Shown here: in pieces, positions 42,497 through 51,903 of the stretch | Position numbering within the stretch: the stretch's first letter is position 1 | Layout: every line of letters begins with the position of its first letter | NCBI RefSeq assembly: GCF_964059235.1 | Contig: NZ_OZ060452.1 | Coordinates: 744,001 to 808,000, forward strand | Reading direction: 5' to 3' | Source of the DNA: Candidatus Tisiphia endosymbiont of Nedyus quadrimaculatus | GTDB lineage: Bacteria; Pseudomonadota; Alphaproteobacteria; Rickettsiales; Rickettsiaceae | Length of the DNA stretch: 64,000 nt | The notes under the pieces: generated by a model | Databases searched by the model: none | The model's input: only the letters and a program-made list of their open reading frames with translations | What the model was told of the DNA's origin: nothing | Made by a program: the position numbers and the translations under genes

Positions 42497-42797
42497 TATA
42501 ATCTTATCCTTACTTATTTAATTAATAGCCTTATTCACGTGAGCCTTGTCAATACACTCTCAATGTCATATATGGAGTCCATTGATTGGTATGGACCAGT
42601 CCATGCAATCACTCCTGCATCTATGTCATCCCTGCGAAGGCAGGGAGCTAAAAAAGTAACCAAGAAGAATATATAAACTTTTTTAGATCCCGCACCGAAG
42701 CGGGAATGACATCGAGTACATATTAAGCACTTTTTCTTTTATCTATTAGGCTTACAACCCGACTTTTAAATTACCCTGACCCTGCCCTAAACAAGCC
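42497..42797. repeat. nusG-rplK spacer holding a truncated MITE
   Basis: The right end GACTTTTAAATTACCCTG (42761-42778) and roughly 85 adjoining bases (GTACATATTAAGCACTTTTT and onward) are an inverse copy of 29700-29790. The words GTCATATATGG, TGGACCAGTCCA and GATCCCGCACCGAAGCGGGA also recur. The left end is lost. The hairpins lie between nusG and rplK and could affect read-through from nusG. Confidence 0.8.
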
Positions 42798-43328
42798 CTA
42801 ATTATTTTTCTTAACCTGCGTAAAATTTAGTTCTATAGGAGTTGCTTTACCAAAAATAGATATAGACACACGCAATCTATTTTTGTCATAATCAATTTCT
42901 TCTATAACCCCTGTAAAAGTCTCAAACGGACCATCAGTAACAATTACTGCCTCGCCAATTTCATATAATTTCGAAATCCTAGCATCTTTGGTTTCAGCTT
43001 CCAGTTTACTAAAAATATTTTGTATTTCTTTTTCGCTAAGGGCTTGTGGAGTACTTTTACTACCTAAAAAACCTGTAACCTTAGTTACACTTTTTACCAA
43101 ATGCCAAGAATCATCTGTCATATTCATTTTAATCAGAATATAACCAGGCATAAATTTCTTCTCTGTCTTAACGTTTTTACCACGTTTAACCTCAGGTACT
43201 TCAATAACCGGAACAACGATATCCTCAAAAGACTCCGACATACCCTGCTTAGCAATTTGATCGAGAATCATTTGCTTTACACGCTTTTCTGAGCCTGATA
43301 ATGTATGAATAACGTACCACTGCACCAC
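42798..43328 (-). CDS. nusG: transcription termination/antitermination factor NusG
   Basis: 176 residues. The NGN domain has QWYVIHTLSGSEKRVKQMI and FMPGYILIKMNMTDDSWHLVK, and the C-terminal KOW domain has GEAVIVTDGPFETFTGVIEEID. It links RNA polymerase to Rho and to the ribosome. It follows secE after 22 bases, the standard secE-nusG order. Confidence 0.98.
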   Translation of the reverse strand: MVQWYVIHTLSGSEKRVKQMILDQIAKQGMSESFEDIVVPVIEVPEVKRGKNVKTEKKFMPGYILIKMNMTDDSWHLVKSVTKVTGFLGSKSTPQALSEKEIQNIFSKLEAETKDARISKLYEIGEAVIVTDGPFETFTGVIEEIDYDKNRLRVSISIFGKATPIELNFTQVKKNN

Positions 43329-43350
43329 AATTTTTCCCTAAACCTATTCT

Positions 43351-43551
43351 TTACTTCCCAATATTAAGTAAAACCTGCATTATGCTATGTATACCGTAGT
43401 CTAACACCAAACAAATTATACTAAAAATAAATACAGCCACCACTACTATAAGAGTTGAAGTTATCAACTCTTTCTTACCAAGCCAAACAATTTTATAAAC
43501 TTCTTGCTTTACTTGCTCGTAAAATTTGTAGACTCTATTTTCCTTTAACAT
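43351..43551 (-). CDS. secE: preprotein translocase subunit SecE
   Basis: 66 residues from the ATG at 43549-43551 ([20 protein letters not shown]), the length of rickettsial SecE. A longer open frame to 43602 would run into the tRNA-Trp gene and is rejected. The conserved amphipathic segment [20 protein letters not shown] (normally W.t..E) precedes the single membrane span [19 protein letters not shown]. It is part of the SecYEG channel. No clear Shine-Dalgarno is visible. Confidence 0.95.
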   Translation of the reverse strand: MLKENRVYKFYEQVKQEVYKIVWLGKKELITSTLIVVVAVFIFSIICLVLDYGIHSIMQVLLNIGK

Positions 43552-43575
43552 ATTATATGAACTCATTATAGTTGG

Positions 43576-43648
43576 CAGGAGCGACAGGAATCGAACCCGC
43601 AACCTTCGGTTTTGGAGACCGACGCTCTACCAATTGAGCTACACTCCT
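43576..43648 (-). tRNA. trnW: tRNA-Trp (anticodon CCA)
   Basis: The minus strand folds as a cloverleaf. The acceptor stem AGGAGTG / CGCTCCT has one G-T pair. The D arm is GCTC...GAGC, the anticodon loop CTCCAAA carries CCA, and the T arm is GCGGGTTCGATTCCTGT. The discriminator is G and a CCA end is encoded at 43573-43575. Its position between fusA and secE is the standard rickettsial one. Confidence 0.98.
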
Positions 43649-43959
43649 ATCATATTTTTACTAAAAAGTCAAGTGTTTTAATTTCAATAAAATTCTTACT
43701 TATTCAAATGATGCCATTAGCCAAGGCAATTTAAAAGTCACTTCTCATTTTTGATGTCATATATAATATCATATTATATATGATACACTAATTGATAACT
43801 GCTTTTGACTATCATCCCATAACCTATTCTTCATTTGTATAATATCCTTCATCGTTGCCTAAAAGATCCATTTTTCACTCCTTATTATATATTATTCACA
43901 AAAAATAACATCATAGCATATTATATGTAATACACTAATAGCTATCTTAATAATTTTTT
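43649..43959. other. fusA-tRNA-Trp spacer with an imperfect direct repeat
   Basis: 311 bases with no gene. CAAGGCAATTTAAAAGTC at about 43724-43741 is a solo end of the CAGGG MITE family. The segment around ATCATATTATATATGATACACTAATTGATA (about 43769-43798) recurs at about 43910-43944 with small changes. The tuf gene, which follows fusA in many bacteria, is absent, as in Rickettsia. Confidence 0.6.
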
Positions 43960-46035
43960 TTATTTTTTAGCTTTAATAGTTTCAGCCACCTGCAACGGCA
44001 CTTGCTCATAATGAGAAAAAACCATACTATATTGAGATCTACCTTGCGATAAAGATCTCAAAGTACTAACATACCCAAACATTTCAGCTAGAGGCACATT
44101 TGCAGTTATAACTTGTGCATTACCTCTTGGATCCATACTTTGCATTTGCCCTCTACGACTATTTAGATCACCAATAATATCCCCCATATACTCATTAGGA
44201 GTAATTACTTCAACTTTCATAATTGGCTCAAGTAATTTTGGATTACCTTTTGGCATACCTTCTCTAAAAGCAGCTTTTGCAGCAATCTCAAATGCAAGTA
44301 CACTTGAATCTACATCGTGGAATGCTCCATCTATCAAAGTTGCTTTAAAATCAATCATTGGATAGCCGGCAACTACACCTGTATCTTTAATATTATTTAG
44401 ACCCTTTTCAACACCAGGAATAAATTCTTTGGGTATAGATCCTCCAACAATTTTGCTTTCAAAAGCAAATCCTGTTCCAGCTTCTTGAGGTTCAAATATT
44501 ATTTTAACCCGTGCAAATTGTCCAGCTCCACCAGATTGCTTTTTATGAGTATAATCAATTTCACAATGCTTGGTAATTGTCTCTCGATAAGCTACTTGTG
44601 GTGCTCCAATGTTAGCCTCAACTTTAAACTCACGTTTCATACGATCAACCATAATCTCTAGGTGCAGTTCACCCATACCTTTAATAACAGTTTGACCGCT
44701 TTCCTGATCAGTTGATACTCTAAAAGATGGATCCTCAGCAGCTAACCTAGACAATGCCATTCCCATTTTTTCTTGATCGGCAGTTGATTTTGGCTCTACA
44801 GCTAATTCAATAACCGGTTCAGGAAATTCCATTCTCTCCAAAATAACCTGCTTATCCGGATCACACAAAGTATCACCAGTCGTGGTATTTTTAAGACCAG
44901 CTAGAGCAACAATATCTCCTGCAAAAGCTTCTTTAATATCTTCTCTTTCATTAGCATGCATCAGAAGCATCCTACCTACTCGTTCTTTTTGGTCTTTTAC
45001 CGTATTAATGACAGTAGCACCTGAACTAATCTTACCAGAGTAAATCCTGATAAATGTAAGCGATCCCACAAATGGATCGGTCATTACCTTAAAAGCTAAA
45101 GCAGAGAAAGGTTCAGATGCTGATATTTTAAAATCTTTTTCTTCTCCAGAATTAATATCTATTCCCTTGACTATTCCAATATCGATTGGTGAAGGTAAGT
45201 AGTCAACAACCGCATCTAGCAAAGGTTGTACACCTTTATTTTTAAAGGCACTACCACATAACACAGGAAAAAAGACTCGTGAGATTGTTCCTTTCCTTAT
45301 TACTACTTGAATTTCTTCTTCAGTAAATTCTTCACCTGATAAATATTTCTCCATCAAATGATCATCAGTCTCAGCAACCATTTCAATTAGTAAAGCACGG
45401 TATTCTTCAGCCTTTTCTAACATATCAGCAGGGATTTCTTGGTACGAATATTCAGCTCCAAGAGATTCATCCTTCCAAATTATGGCCTGCATCTTGACTA
45501 AATCAATAACTCCTTTAAAATTTTCTTCAATACCAACTGGCAACTGAATTACTAAAGGTTTTGCACCAAGACGATCTTTAATCATTTCTACACATTTGTA
45601 GAAATTAGCACCCATTCTGTCCATTTTATTGACAAAGCACATTCTAGGTACTCTATATTTATCAGCTTGTCTCCAAACTATTTCTGACTGAGGCTCAACA
45701 CCTGCCACACCATCAAATACCGCCACCGCTCCATCTAAAACACGTAAAGATCTTTCTACTTCTATAGTAAAATCTACGTGACCTGGAGTATCAATAATGT
45801 TAATCCTTATATTTTTCCAGTAACAGGTAGTAGCAGCAGAAGTAATAGTGATACCACGTTCTTGTTCTTGTGCCATCCAATCCATAGTGGCACCACCTTC
45901 ATGAACTTCACCAATTTTATGTGATTTTCCTGTATAAAAGAGAATACGCTCGGTTGTGGTAGTTTTACCAGCGTCAATATGAGCACAAATACCTATATTA
46001 CGAGTATTAGCAAGAGAAAATTCTGTAATCGCCAT
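43960..46035 (-). CDS. fusA: translation elongation factor G
   Basis: 691 residues. It is the GTPase that drives tRNA-mRNA translocation. The GTPase motifs are [14 protein letters not shown] (G1, about 18-31), [11 protein letters not shown] (G2), DTPGHVDF (G3, about 81-88) and NKMDR (G4, about 135-139). Domains II-V follow with the [20 protein letters not shown] segment. It lies 9 bases after rpsG. Confidence 0.99.
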   Translation of the reverse strand: MAITEFSLANTRNIGICAHIDAGKTTTTERILFYTGKSHKIGEVHEGGATMDWMAQEQERGITITSAATTCYWKNIRINIIDTPGHVDFTIEVERSLRVLDGAVAVFDGVAGVEPQSEIVWRQADKYRVPRMCFVNKMDRMGANFYKCVEMIKDRLGAKPLVIQLPVGIEENFKGVIDLVKMQAIIWKDESLGAEYSYQEIPADMLEKAEEYRALLIEMVAETDDHLMEKYLSGEEFTEEEIQVVIRKGTISRVFFPVLCGSAFKNKGVQPLLDAVVDYLPSPIDIGIVKGIDINSGEEKDFKISASEPFSALAFKVMTDPFVGSLTFIRIYSGKISSGATVINTVKDQKERVGRMLLMHANEREDIKEAFAGDIVALAGLKNTTTGDTLCDPDKQVILERMEFPEPVIELAVEPKSTADQEKMGMALSRLAAEDPSFRVSTDQESGQTVIKGMGELHLEIMVDRMKREFKVEANIGAPQVAYRETITKHCEIDYTHKKQSGGAGQFARVKIIFEPQEAGTGFAFESKIVGGSIPKEFIPGVEKGLNNIKDTGVVAGYPMIDFKATLIDGAFHDVDSSVLAFEIAAKAAFREGMPKGNPKLLEPIMKVEVITPNEYMGDIIGDLNSRRGQMQSMDPRGNAQVITANVPLAEMFGYVSTLRSLSQGRSQYSMVFSHYEQVPLQVAETIKAKK

Positions 46036-46044
46036 ATGATTTAA

Positions 46045-46533
46045 TTACCTTGGTTGCGATTTTTTGGGACTAAAATGAGCGAAAGCTTTGTTAGCTTCAG
46101 CCATTTTATGAGTGTCCTCTCTTTTTTTAATAGCAACCCCTCTATTATTTGATGCTTCAAATAATTCCTCTGCCAACTTATCAATCATCATTTTTTCAGA
46201 ACGTTTATTTGCTGCATTGATAATCCAACGTGACGCAAGTGCATACCCTCTTCTTTCATCAACAGGGGAAGGAACCTGATAGTTTGCACCTCCCACACGC
46301 ACTGAGGTAACCTCAAGATATGGCTTTACATTATTCATAGCATTATTGAAAGTTTCATAAGGATCGACCCTATGTTTTTTTTCTATTTTACTAAAAGCAG
46401 AATATACTATCTTTTCGGCTAAAGCTTTTTTCCCTTCCTTCATGATATTATTAATAAATCTAGCAAGCAGAGGGCTATTATATTTCATATCAGGCAAGAT
46501 AACCCTTTTCTCTGCGGCATGACGACGTGACAT
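46045..46533 (-). CDS. rpsG: 30S ribosomal protein S7
   Basis: 162 residues with the S7 N-terminal segment RRHAAEKRVILPDMKYNSPLLARFINNIMKEGKKALAEKI and the RNA-binding part YQVPSPVDERRGYALASRWI. It nucleates assembly of the 30S head. It lies between rpsL and fusA in the str operon. Confidence 0.98.
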   Translation of the reverse strand: MSRRHAAEKRVILPDMKYNSPLLARFINNIMKEGKKALAEKIVYSAFSKIEKKHRVDPYETFNNAMNNVKPYLEVTSVRVGGANYQVPSPVDERRGYALASRWIINAANKRSEKMMIDKLAEELFEASNNRGVAIKKREDTHKMAEANKAFAHFSPKKSQPR

Positions 46534-46552
46534 CTTATCTCTCTATTTCAAA

Positions 46553-46936
46553 TTATTTTTTTACAGCTTGCTTCGCTGATGTACCATAACGTGAGCGTCC
46601 TTGCTTACGATTTTTTACACCCTGAGTATCATAAGCACCGCGTACTATATGGTACTTAACACCTGGGAGATCAGGAACTCTTCCGCCCCTTACCAACACC
46701 GTAGAGTGTTCTTGTAAATTATGCCCTTCACCAGGTATATAAGCATTCACGTACTGCCCATTACTTAAGCGAACACGTGCCATTTTACGAAGAGCAGAAT
46801 TAGGTTTCTTAGGAGTAACAGTTTTCACTATTACACAAACACCTTTCAAAAATGGATTAGATTCCAAAGCTGGGGATTTTGTCCTACGAATCTTCGACTG
46901 TCTTCCAAAACGTACTAACTGATTGTTTGTTGGCAT
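46553..46936 (-). CDS. rpsL: 30S ribosomal protein S12
   Basis: 127 residues from the ATG at 46934-46936 ([17 protein letters not shown]). Four upstream in-frame codons are not used in the family. [20 protein letters not shown] holds the first streptomycin-related Lys. The second such position reads [13 protein letters not shown], with Pro where E. coli has Lys in RVKDLPG. I recall the same Pro in Rickettsia S12. It is the first gene of the str operon. Confidence 0.98.
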   Translation of the reverse strand: MPTNNQLVRFGRQSKIRRTKSPALESNPFLKGVCVIVKTVTPKKPNSALRKMARVRLSNGQYVNAYIPGEGHNLQEHSTVLVRGGRVPDLPGVKYHIVRGAYDTQGVKNRKQGRSRYGTSAKQAVKK

Positions 46937-47103
46937 GCAATACTCCAAATTTTTCCTTTTGATATTTATCTATCAACCCTTAAAGCTATAGGGAAAACTA
47001 TATACTGTACCACTTTCATTATTAAGCGACAACAAGTGGAACTATAGCTATTTTTTTTATAAAAGCAACGAGTTTTTAACAACATTGACTAGATTAGCTA
47101 TTT

Positions 47104-47793
47104 TTATGAACTTAGGGTTGTAATTATTCCCCTTAAAGCTTGTAATTCTGTACTAGATAATTTATCTATACGAGTAAAAATATTCATAATATTTTGAGTC
47201 ATGTGTAATTTTTTCTCAGGCACTTTAAAGAAATTCTTTTTGTTTAATTCAGTAAACAAATGTTCAAAGAAATATCCTAATTCTCCTTTTGATGCTACTT
47301 CCTGTTCATTACTAACATTCATTCTCAGCTGTTTATTACGAAATAGCTCATAACATATAATAATTACTGACTGTGCAATATTAAGAGAACTAAAACCCCC
47401 TGTATTAATGTTAATAATTTTATGGGCATAAGTAATTTCTCTATTTTGCAGACCACAATTTTCACGACCAAACATGATGGCGACTTTAAGACCTGTAGGA
47501 TAATCCTGACTTAAATTCTCTGATAGAACATAGTTTTTATTGATATTACGTGTTGCTGAACTTGTTGCATATAAATAATCAATATCCTCGATACTTGCTT
47601 CCAAACTATCATAAATCTTAGCATTATCTATGATATTTACCGCTGATACCGCCATACTACGTGCCTGTTCATTCGGCCAACCATCTCTAGGTGAAACGAT
47701 TCTCAACTCTGAAACATCAAAATTTTTCATTGCTCTAGCAGTAGCACCAATATTCTCACCCATTTGAGGTGCTACTAAAATAATAATTGGCAT
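47104..47793 (-). CDS. trmJ: SpoU/TrmH-family RNA methyltransferase, TrmJ-like
   Basis: 229 residues with a SPOUT knot: IILVAPQMGENIGATARAMKNFDVSELRIVSP (motif 1), VAIMFGRENCGLQNREI (motif 2, about 105-121) and FSSLNIAQSVIIICYEL (motif 3, about 136-152). TrmJ-type enzymes 2'-O-methylate the tRNA anticodon loop at position 32. The N-terminal start IILV.P fits group 1 TrmH enzymes. It has its own small spacer downstream of the str operon start. Confidence 0.85.
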   Translation of the reverse strand: MPIIILVAPQMGENIGATARAMKNFDVSELRIVSPRDGWPNEQARSMAVSAVNIIDNAKIYDSLEASIEDIDYLYATSSATRNINKNYVLSENLSQDYPTGLKVAIMFGRENCGLQNREITYAHKIININTGGFSSLNIAQSVIIICYELFRNKQLRMNVSNEQEVASKGELGYFFEHLFTELNKKNFFKVPEKKLHMTQNIMNIFTRIDKLSSTELQALRGIITTLSS

Positions 47794-47932
47794 AAATATC
47801 TTTGATTAATATGTAATTATTTTCTTCTAAATAGCTACTTAATTCCTACTAACTACTCGTATCTAATTACTATACTCTTTTATCTGTGTCAACTCTTAGT
47901 TTCATAACGGGTCAATGATTTTTTTATTTTAC

Positions 47933-48307
47933 CTAATCTTCTTTAATCAAAGAACGTATCAATGCATTCACTGCTTGCTGATGTTCTGAGTTACGAATTT
48001 TCATAAAATTCCTTGACACTTCTATACACATACGCTGATGTTGAGTAAGCACAGGCTCGACATTGTCAGCATCTTCTAAACCTTGATAGAAATAATCGAT
48101 ATTTTTATCTAATGCTTTAGCAATAAGAACCAACCTACCTATTGATATTCTATTAATACCCTTCTCATATTTTTGTAACTGCTGATGTGTTACCTCTATT
48201 ACCTCTGCAAGTTGTTGACGTGACAACCCCTTGGCAAGCCTTAGAGAATAGATTTTTCCACCTATAAATTGATCAACTTTTTGTATGTAGTCATTTCTTC
48301 GTGCCAT
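47933..48307 (-). CDS. XRE-family helix-turn-helix regulator
   Basis: 124 residues. A cro/cI-type helix-turn-helix spans about 17-72 (IYSLRLAKGLSRQQLAEVIEVTHQQLQKYEKGINRISIGRLVLIAKAL). A short C-terminal region follows with no clear ligand domain. This is one of the few transcription factors kept in Rickettsiaceae. It is transcribed away from the BrkB-like gene across 449 bases, so it could act on its own promoter there. Confidence 0.9.
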   Translation of the reverse strand: MARRNDYIQKVDQFIGGKIYSLRLAKGLSRQQLAEVIEVTHQQLQKYEKGINRISIGRLVLIAKALDKNIDYFYQGLEDADNVEPVLTQHQRMCIEVSRNFMKIRNSEHQQAVNALIRSLIKED

Positions 48308-48756
48308 AATTAACTCCTTTATGCATGAACTATTAAATTTTAAGAATATAATAGATTATTAACAAATAAAAATATTACTGTCATATATTATATAACCTAG
48401 AAAGCCAACAATTCACATAGGAACACCCACATGCAAACTGTCTACTATCAGTAAATATTGATTATATTTTTTGTTTATGTACAAGTAGTGCTTAATATTT
48501 TTTAACTATTATATAATTATACTGATCGTATAGATACTTAGCAACCTTGTAAATTATAATTTCATTTTTATCGTATTTTTTTAACCTTTTTTTACTATTC
48601 TAGATAGAATAAGACTAAAAAAATTAAAATCATAGAATTAACTAGAATATTTAAAGAATTATTGCAGAATGTTAAAAAATATACTTAATATAAAAAGTGA
48701 TAATGTTGAATTTTATATATATACTTGAATGATTATATAAAATAAAAGAAAGTTAC
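48308..48756. other. divergent spacer between the XRE regulator and the BrkB-like gene
   Basis: 449 very AT-rich bases without a gene. TATATACTTGAATGATTATA (about 48716-48735) resembles the end word of the dispersed TATACTCGAATG palindromes but has no partner nearby. Promoters for both genes must lie here, but none could be picked out with confidence. Confidence 0.5.
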
Positions 48757-49578
48757 TTGATGAAAAGAATTATAAAATGCCTATATCAGGCAGCCTTTAG
48801 AACAATTGAACATGATGGTGTTGAACATTCAGGGTATATGTCATTTATGGTACTCCTAACGATCTTTCCTTTTTTAGTTTTTTTGTTAGCACTAACAAGT
48901 TTTGTTGGAGCATCAGAACTTGGAAAGAATTTCATCACCATTCTTCTTGAAAGTATGCCAGAATTGGCTACTGACTCAATAAAAACTAGGATAAATGAAC
49001 TTGGAAAAACTCCGCCTCAGAGCCTAATGACCTTAGCGATAATGGGAAGTATTTGGACTGCTTCATCTTTTGTTGAATGTTTAAGAACAATTTTAAATAG
49101 GGTATATGAGATAAAATCTCCTCCTACCTACATAAGGCGAAGATTACTTAGCATAGCACAGTTTTTAGTAATCAGTATATTCATTACCTTTGCCATGCTT
49201 ATTCTAATTATAGTACCAATAATATTAACAAAACTACCGATAATTTTACAAATGATAGAAGAACATAAGCACACTTTAACCCTTTTTCGATATGTTATAA
49301 TTTTCTGCTCATTATTTATTACCTCCTCATCACTATATTATATAATCCCTAATGCAACATTAAATTTTACAGACGTAGTGCCTGGAGCTTTATTAACGGT
49401 AATTTTATGGGTAATAAGTGGATATTTATTATCTACCTACATAATATATTATAACCAATTAAGTATAATATATGGTTCACTTGGTAGTATAATAGTGACT
49501 TTAATATTTTTTTATATTATTAACATGATTTTTATATATGGTGCAGAATTTAATTACCTACTAAGAGAATATCCTTGA
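48757..49578 (+). CDS. YihY/BrkB-family inner-membrane protein
   Basis: 273 residues. The family pattern is visible: HDGVEHSGYMSFMVLLTIFPFLVFLLAL (first span), TLAIMGSIWTASSFVECLRTILNRVYEIK, four further hydrophobic spans, and YGSLGSIIVTLIFFYIINMIFIYGAEFN near the end. BrkB-type proteins are widely conserved six-span proteins of unproven function, once suggested to be RNase BN or serum-resistance factors. The stop codon overlaps a palindromic terminator. Confidence 0.88.
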   Translation: MMKRIIKCLYQAAFRTIEHDGVEHSGYMSFMVLLTIFPFLVFLLALTSFVGASELGKNFITILLESMPELATDSIKTRINELGKTPPQSLMTLAIMGSIWTASSFVECLRTILNRVYEIKSPPTYIRRRLLSIAQFLVISIFITFAMLILIIVPIILTKLPIILQMIEEHKHTLTLFRYVIIFCSLFITSSSLYYIIPNATLNFTDVVPGALLTVILWVISGYLLSTYIIYYNQLSIIYGSLGSIIVTLIFFYIINMIFIYGAEFNYLLREYP

Positions 49579-49820
49579 AAGCAGAAGAGTATATCTTCTG
49601 CCATAGTACCCTACATTTTTTATATCACCACTATTAAAATGGCTGCTGATCGTCTATTAGCGAGGAGTCGCTGAAAGCGGCGACGCGGCCAATCCAGGAT
49701 ACGCGAAGCGTTACTTTAAAAAACAGCTTCGCTGTTTACCTAGATCGCCACGGCATCTAAAGATGCCTCGCGATGACGATTATAGAAAAATGTAGGGTAC
49801 TATGATCTTCTGCTTTCAAG
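49574..49820. terminator. bidirectional terminator hairpin, split by a MITE
   Basis: If the MITE at 49602-49804 and one 9-bp duplication are removed, 49574-49601 joins 49814-49820 to give a perfect 15-bp-arm hairpin (CTTGAAAGCAGAAGA / TCTTCTGCTTTCAAG, loop GTATA). It sits between the convergent BrkB-like and fabG genes and contains the BrkB stop codon. No long T-run follows on either side, so terminator function is inferred from position and symmetry. Confidence 0.7.
49602..49804. repeat. MITE with 19-bp inverted ends and a 9-bp target duplication
   Basis: The ends CATAGTACCCTACATTTTT (49602-49620) and its exact complement (49786-49804) bound a 203-bp element. ATCTTCTGC flanks both sides (49593-49601 and 49805-49813). 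The interior contains hairpin words such as GCCACGGCATCTAAAGATGCC and CTTCGCTG. No coding frame. No full-length parent is in the window. Confidence 0.92.
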
Positions 49821-49856
49821 AAAAGCTATGTTTTTCATTTTATTCACCTAATTCAA

Positions 49857-50582
49857 TTATACCATCAACATTCCACCATTAACATGGATAGTTTGACCGG
49901 TGATGTAGGAAGCTTTGTCGCTTGCTAGGAAAGCTACTACGTTTGCAACATCTTCGGCTTCTCCGAAAGTTCTAAGAGGAATTTTTTGCATTATAGCCTC
50001 TTTTTGAGCTTCCTTTAATTTATCAGTCATGTTTGATTTAATAAAACCAGGAGCAACTGCATTAATTGTGATACCCCTACTTGCTACCTCAATTGCTAGA
50101 GACTTTGTCATACCGATCAAGCCAGCTTTGGAAGCACAATAATTTGCCTGTCCTGGATTGCCGGAAACTGCAACCACAGACGCTATGTTAATTATTCTAC
50201 CATAACGAGTTTTCATCATTTCCTTTATCGCTTCACGATTTAGAATAAAACTAGCTTTTAAGTTTATATCTATAACTTGATCAAACATTTCATTGGACAT
50301 TTTTATTGCCAGCATATCTTTAGTGATTCCGGCATTACAAACTAAAATGTCGATTTGTTCAAGACTAGCCACCAAGTTAGTACATTCATCAATATTTGCT
50401 AGATTACATGGTACTATCGTATAATTATCTTTTAAGCTATTTGCAAGTTCTTGTAGTTTTTCTTGGTTACTACCACTAATTATCACATGACTACCAAGAG
50501 AGTGGAATAGCTTAGCAATACTACCACCAATTGTCCCAGATGCTCCAGTAATTAGAGATTTTTTAGCAGTTAAATCTATCAT
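49857..50582 (-). CDS. fabG: 3-oxoacyl-[acyl-carrier-protein] reductase
   Basis: 241 residues. It performs the NADPH-dependent ketoreduction of fatty-acid elongation. It is a classical short-chain dehydrogenase: TGASGTIGG (about 12-20), CNAGITKD (about 82-89), catalytic Ser in INIASVVAVSG (about 135), YCASK with Tyr148 and Lys152, and the C-terminal SYITGQTIHVNGGM. It starts 2 bases after the recA stop, so the two genes share a transcript. Confidence 0.96.
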   Translation of the reverse strand: MIDLTAKKSLITGASGTIGGSIAKLFHSLGSHVIISGSNQEKLQELANSLKDNYTIVPCNLANIDECTNLVASLEQIDILVCNAGITKDMLAIKMSNEMFDQVIDINLKASFILNREAIKEMMKTRYGRIINIASVVAVSGNPGQANYCASKAGLIGMTKSLAIEVASRGITINAVAPGFIKSNMTDKLKEAQKEAIMQKIPLRTFGEAEDVANVVAFLASDKASYITGQTIHVNGGMLMV

Positions 50583-50584
50583 TT

Positions 50585-51625
50585 TTATTCTTCCTCTTCT
50601 ATAGTTATCGTTTCACTATCAAAAGTAACACTAGTATTATGAGAAGACTTTTGACGAATTAGTTGTTCTATTTCAAAGCAAATAGCAGGGTGTTCTCTTA
50701 GGTAATGTTTGACATTTTCTCTACCTTGACCTATACGAGTGTCATTATATGAAAACCAAGAACCCGATTTTTCTATTATTTCAAATTTAACACCAAGATC
50801 AATTATCTCGCTTTCTCTAGAAATACCACTACCATACATTATATCAAATTCCGCTGTTTTAAACGGTGGAGAGACTTTATTTTTAACAACTTTGATCTTA
50901 GTTTGACTCCCTACTAGCTCTTCTTTATCCTTGATTGTTGAAACTCTTCTAATATCTAGCCTTACTGAAGCATAAAATTTTAAAGCATTACCACCCGTGG
51001 TAGTTTCTGGACTACCAAACATGACACCTATTTTCATTCTAATTTGGTTAATAAAAATAATTATACAATTAGTTCTTGAAATTGATGCAGTGAGTTTTCT
51101 AAGTGCTTGGCTCATTAATCTAGCTTGTAGCCCCATATGAGAGTCACCCATTTCCCCTTCAATCTCTGCTTTAGGCACAAGAGCAGCAACACTATCTATA
51201 ACGACCATATCAATAGCTCCAGAACGTACTAGAGTATCAGTTATTTCAAGTGCCTGCTCTCCAGTATCTGGTTGAGAAATAATAAGCTCGTCAATATTTA
51301 TGCCAAGTTTTTTGGCATATGCTGGGTCTAAAGCATGTTCTGCATCAATAAAAGCACAAGTACCACCTTTCTTCTGTGCTTCAGCAATTATATGTAGAGT
51401 TAAAGTGGTCTTTCCTGAACTTTCCGGTCCAAAAATTTCAATAATTCTTCCCTTAGGTAACCCACCTATACCGAGTGCCAAGTCAAGCCCTAGCGATCCT
51501 GTTGGTATTGCCTCAACGTCTACAGCAGGGCGTTGACCGAGTTTCATGACAGAACCTTTGCCGTAACTTTTTTCAATCTGGCTAAGTGCGGCAAGCAATG
51601 CTCTTTCTTTGTCTATAACGTTCAT
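50585..51625 (-). CDS. recA: recombinase RecA
   Basis: 346 residues. It is the strand-exchange ATPase of homologous recombination and the SOS response. The Walker A motif GPESSGKT is at 66-73, [19 protein letters not shown] is the Walker B region, and [35 protein letters not shown] carries the L2 loop. The C-terminus is acidic. No LexA box was recognised upstream. It is intact, which matters in a genome with so much repeated DNA. Confidence 0.99.
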   Translation of the reverse strand: MNVIDKERALLAALSQIEKSYGKGSVMKLGQRPAVDVEAIPTGSLGLDLALGIGGLPKGRIIEIFGPESSGKTTLTLHIIAEAQKKGGTCAFIDAEHALDPAYAKKLGINIDELIISQPDTGEQALEITDTLVRSGAIDMVVIDSVAALVPKAEIEGEMGDSHMGLQARLMSQALRKLTASISRTNCIIIFINQIRMKIGVMFGSPETTTGGNALKFYASVRLDIRRVSTIKDKEELVGSQTKIKVVKNKVSPPFKTAEFDIMYGSGISRESEIIDLGVKFEIIEKSGSWFSYNDTRIGQGRENVKHYLREHPAICFEIEQLIRQKSSHNTSVTFDSETITIEEEE

Positions 51626-51903
51626 TTCTAGAATCAGCTTAATAAAATCAAATTAAATTTATAAAGTAACATACGAGGAAAATCCAGTAAAATAATTACA
51701 AATATTAATATCATAATGATTTAAAAATTGCAACTAAAAATTAAAACAAATCTATTCTTTAACCTAGGTTCGATGTAAGCCATCGGTTTAATAGCTCGAG
51801 TAGGAGGTTCTCTTTTCAGAGGACCTCCCCTCTATGATCTGTCAACAGAGTATAATTACTTTATTATCTAGGGATATAGAGATAGCTCTAAATTCAAACT
51901 TAT
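51626..51903. other. divergent spacer upstream of recA with a hairpin
   Basis: 278 bases. ACCTAGGTTCGATGTAAGCC followed by ATCGGTTTAATAGC (about 51763-51797) is an inverse, degenerate copy of the repeat half at 5112-5144. A hairpin GGAGGTTCTCT / AGAGGACCTCC (51803-51828) with one mismatch follows. Promoters for recA and for the orphan gene at 51904 should be here. Confidence 0.55.

Noticed and set aside
43552-43602. Longer SecE start (83 residues)
   Set aside because: The extra N-terminal codons overlap the tRNA-Trp gene; the internal ATG gives the normal 66-residue protein.
43960-43970. Missing tuf gene after fusA as a deletion
   Set aside because: Rickettsia normally has this gene order without tuf here, so it is a lineage feature and not a local loss.
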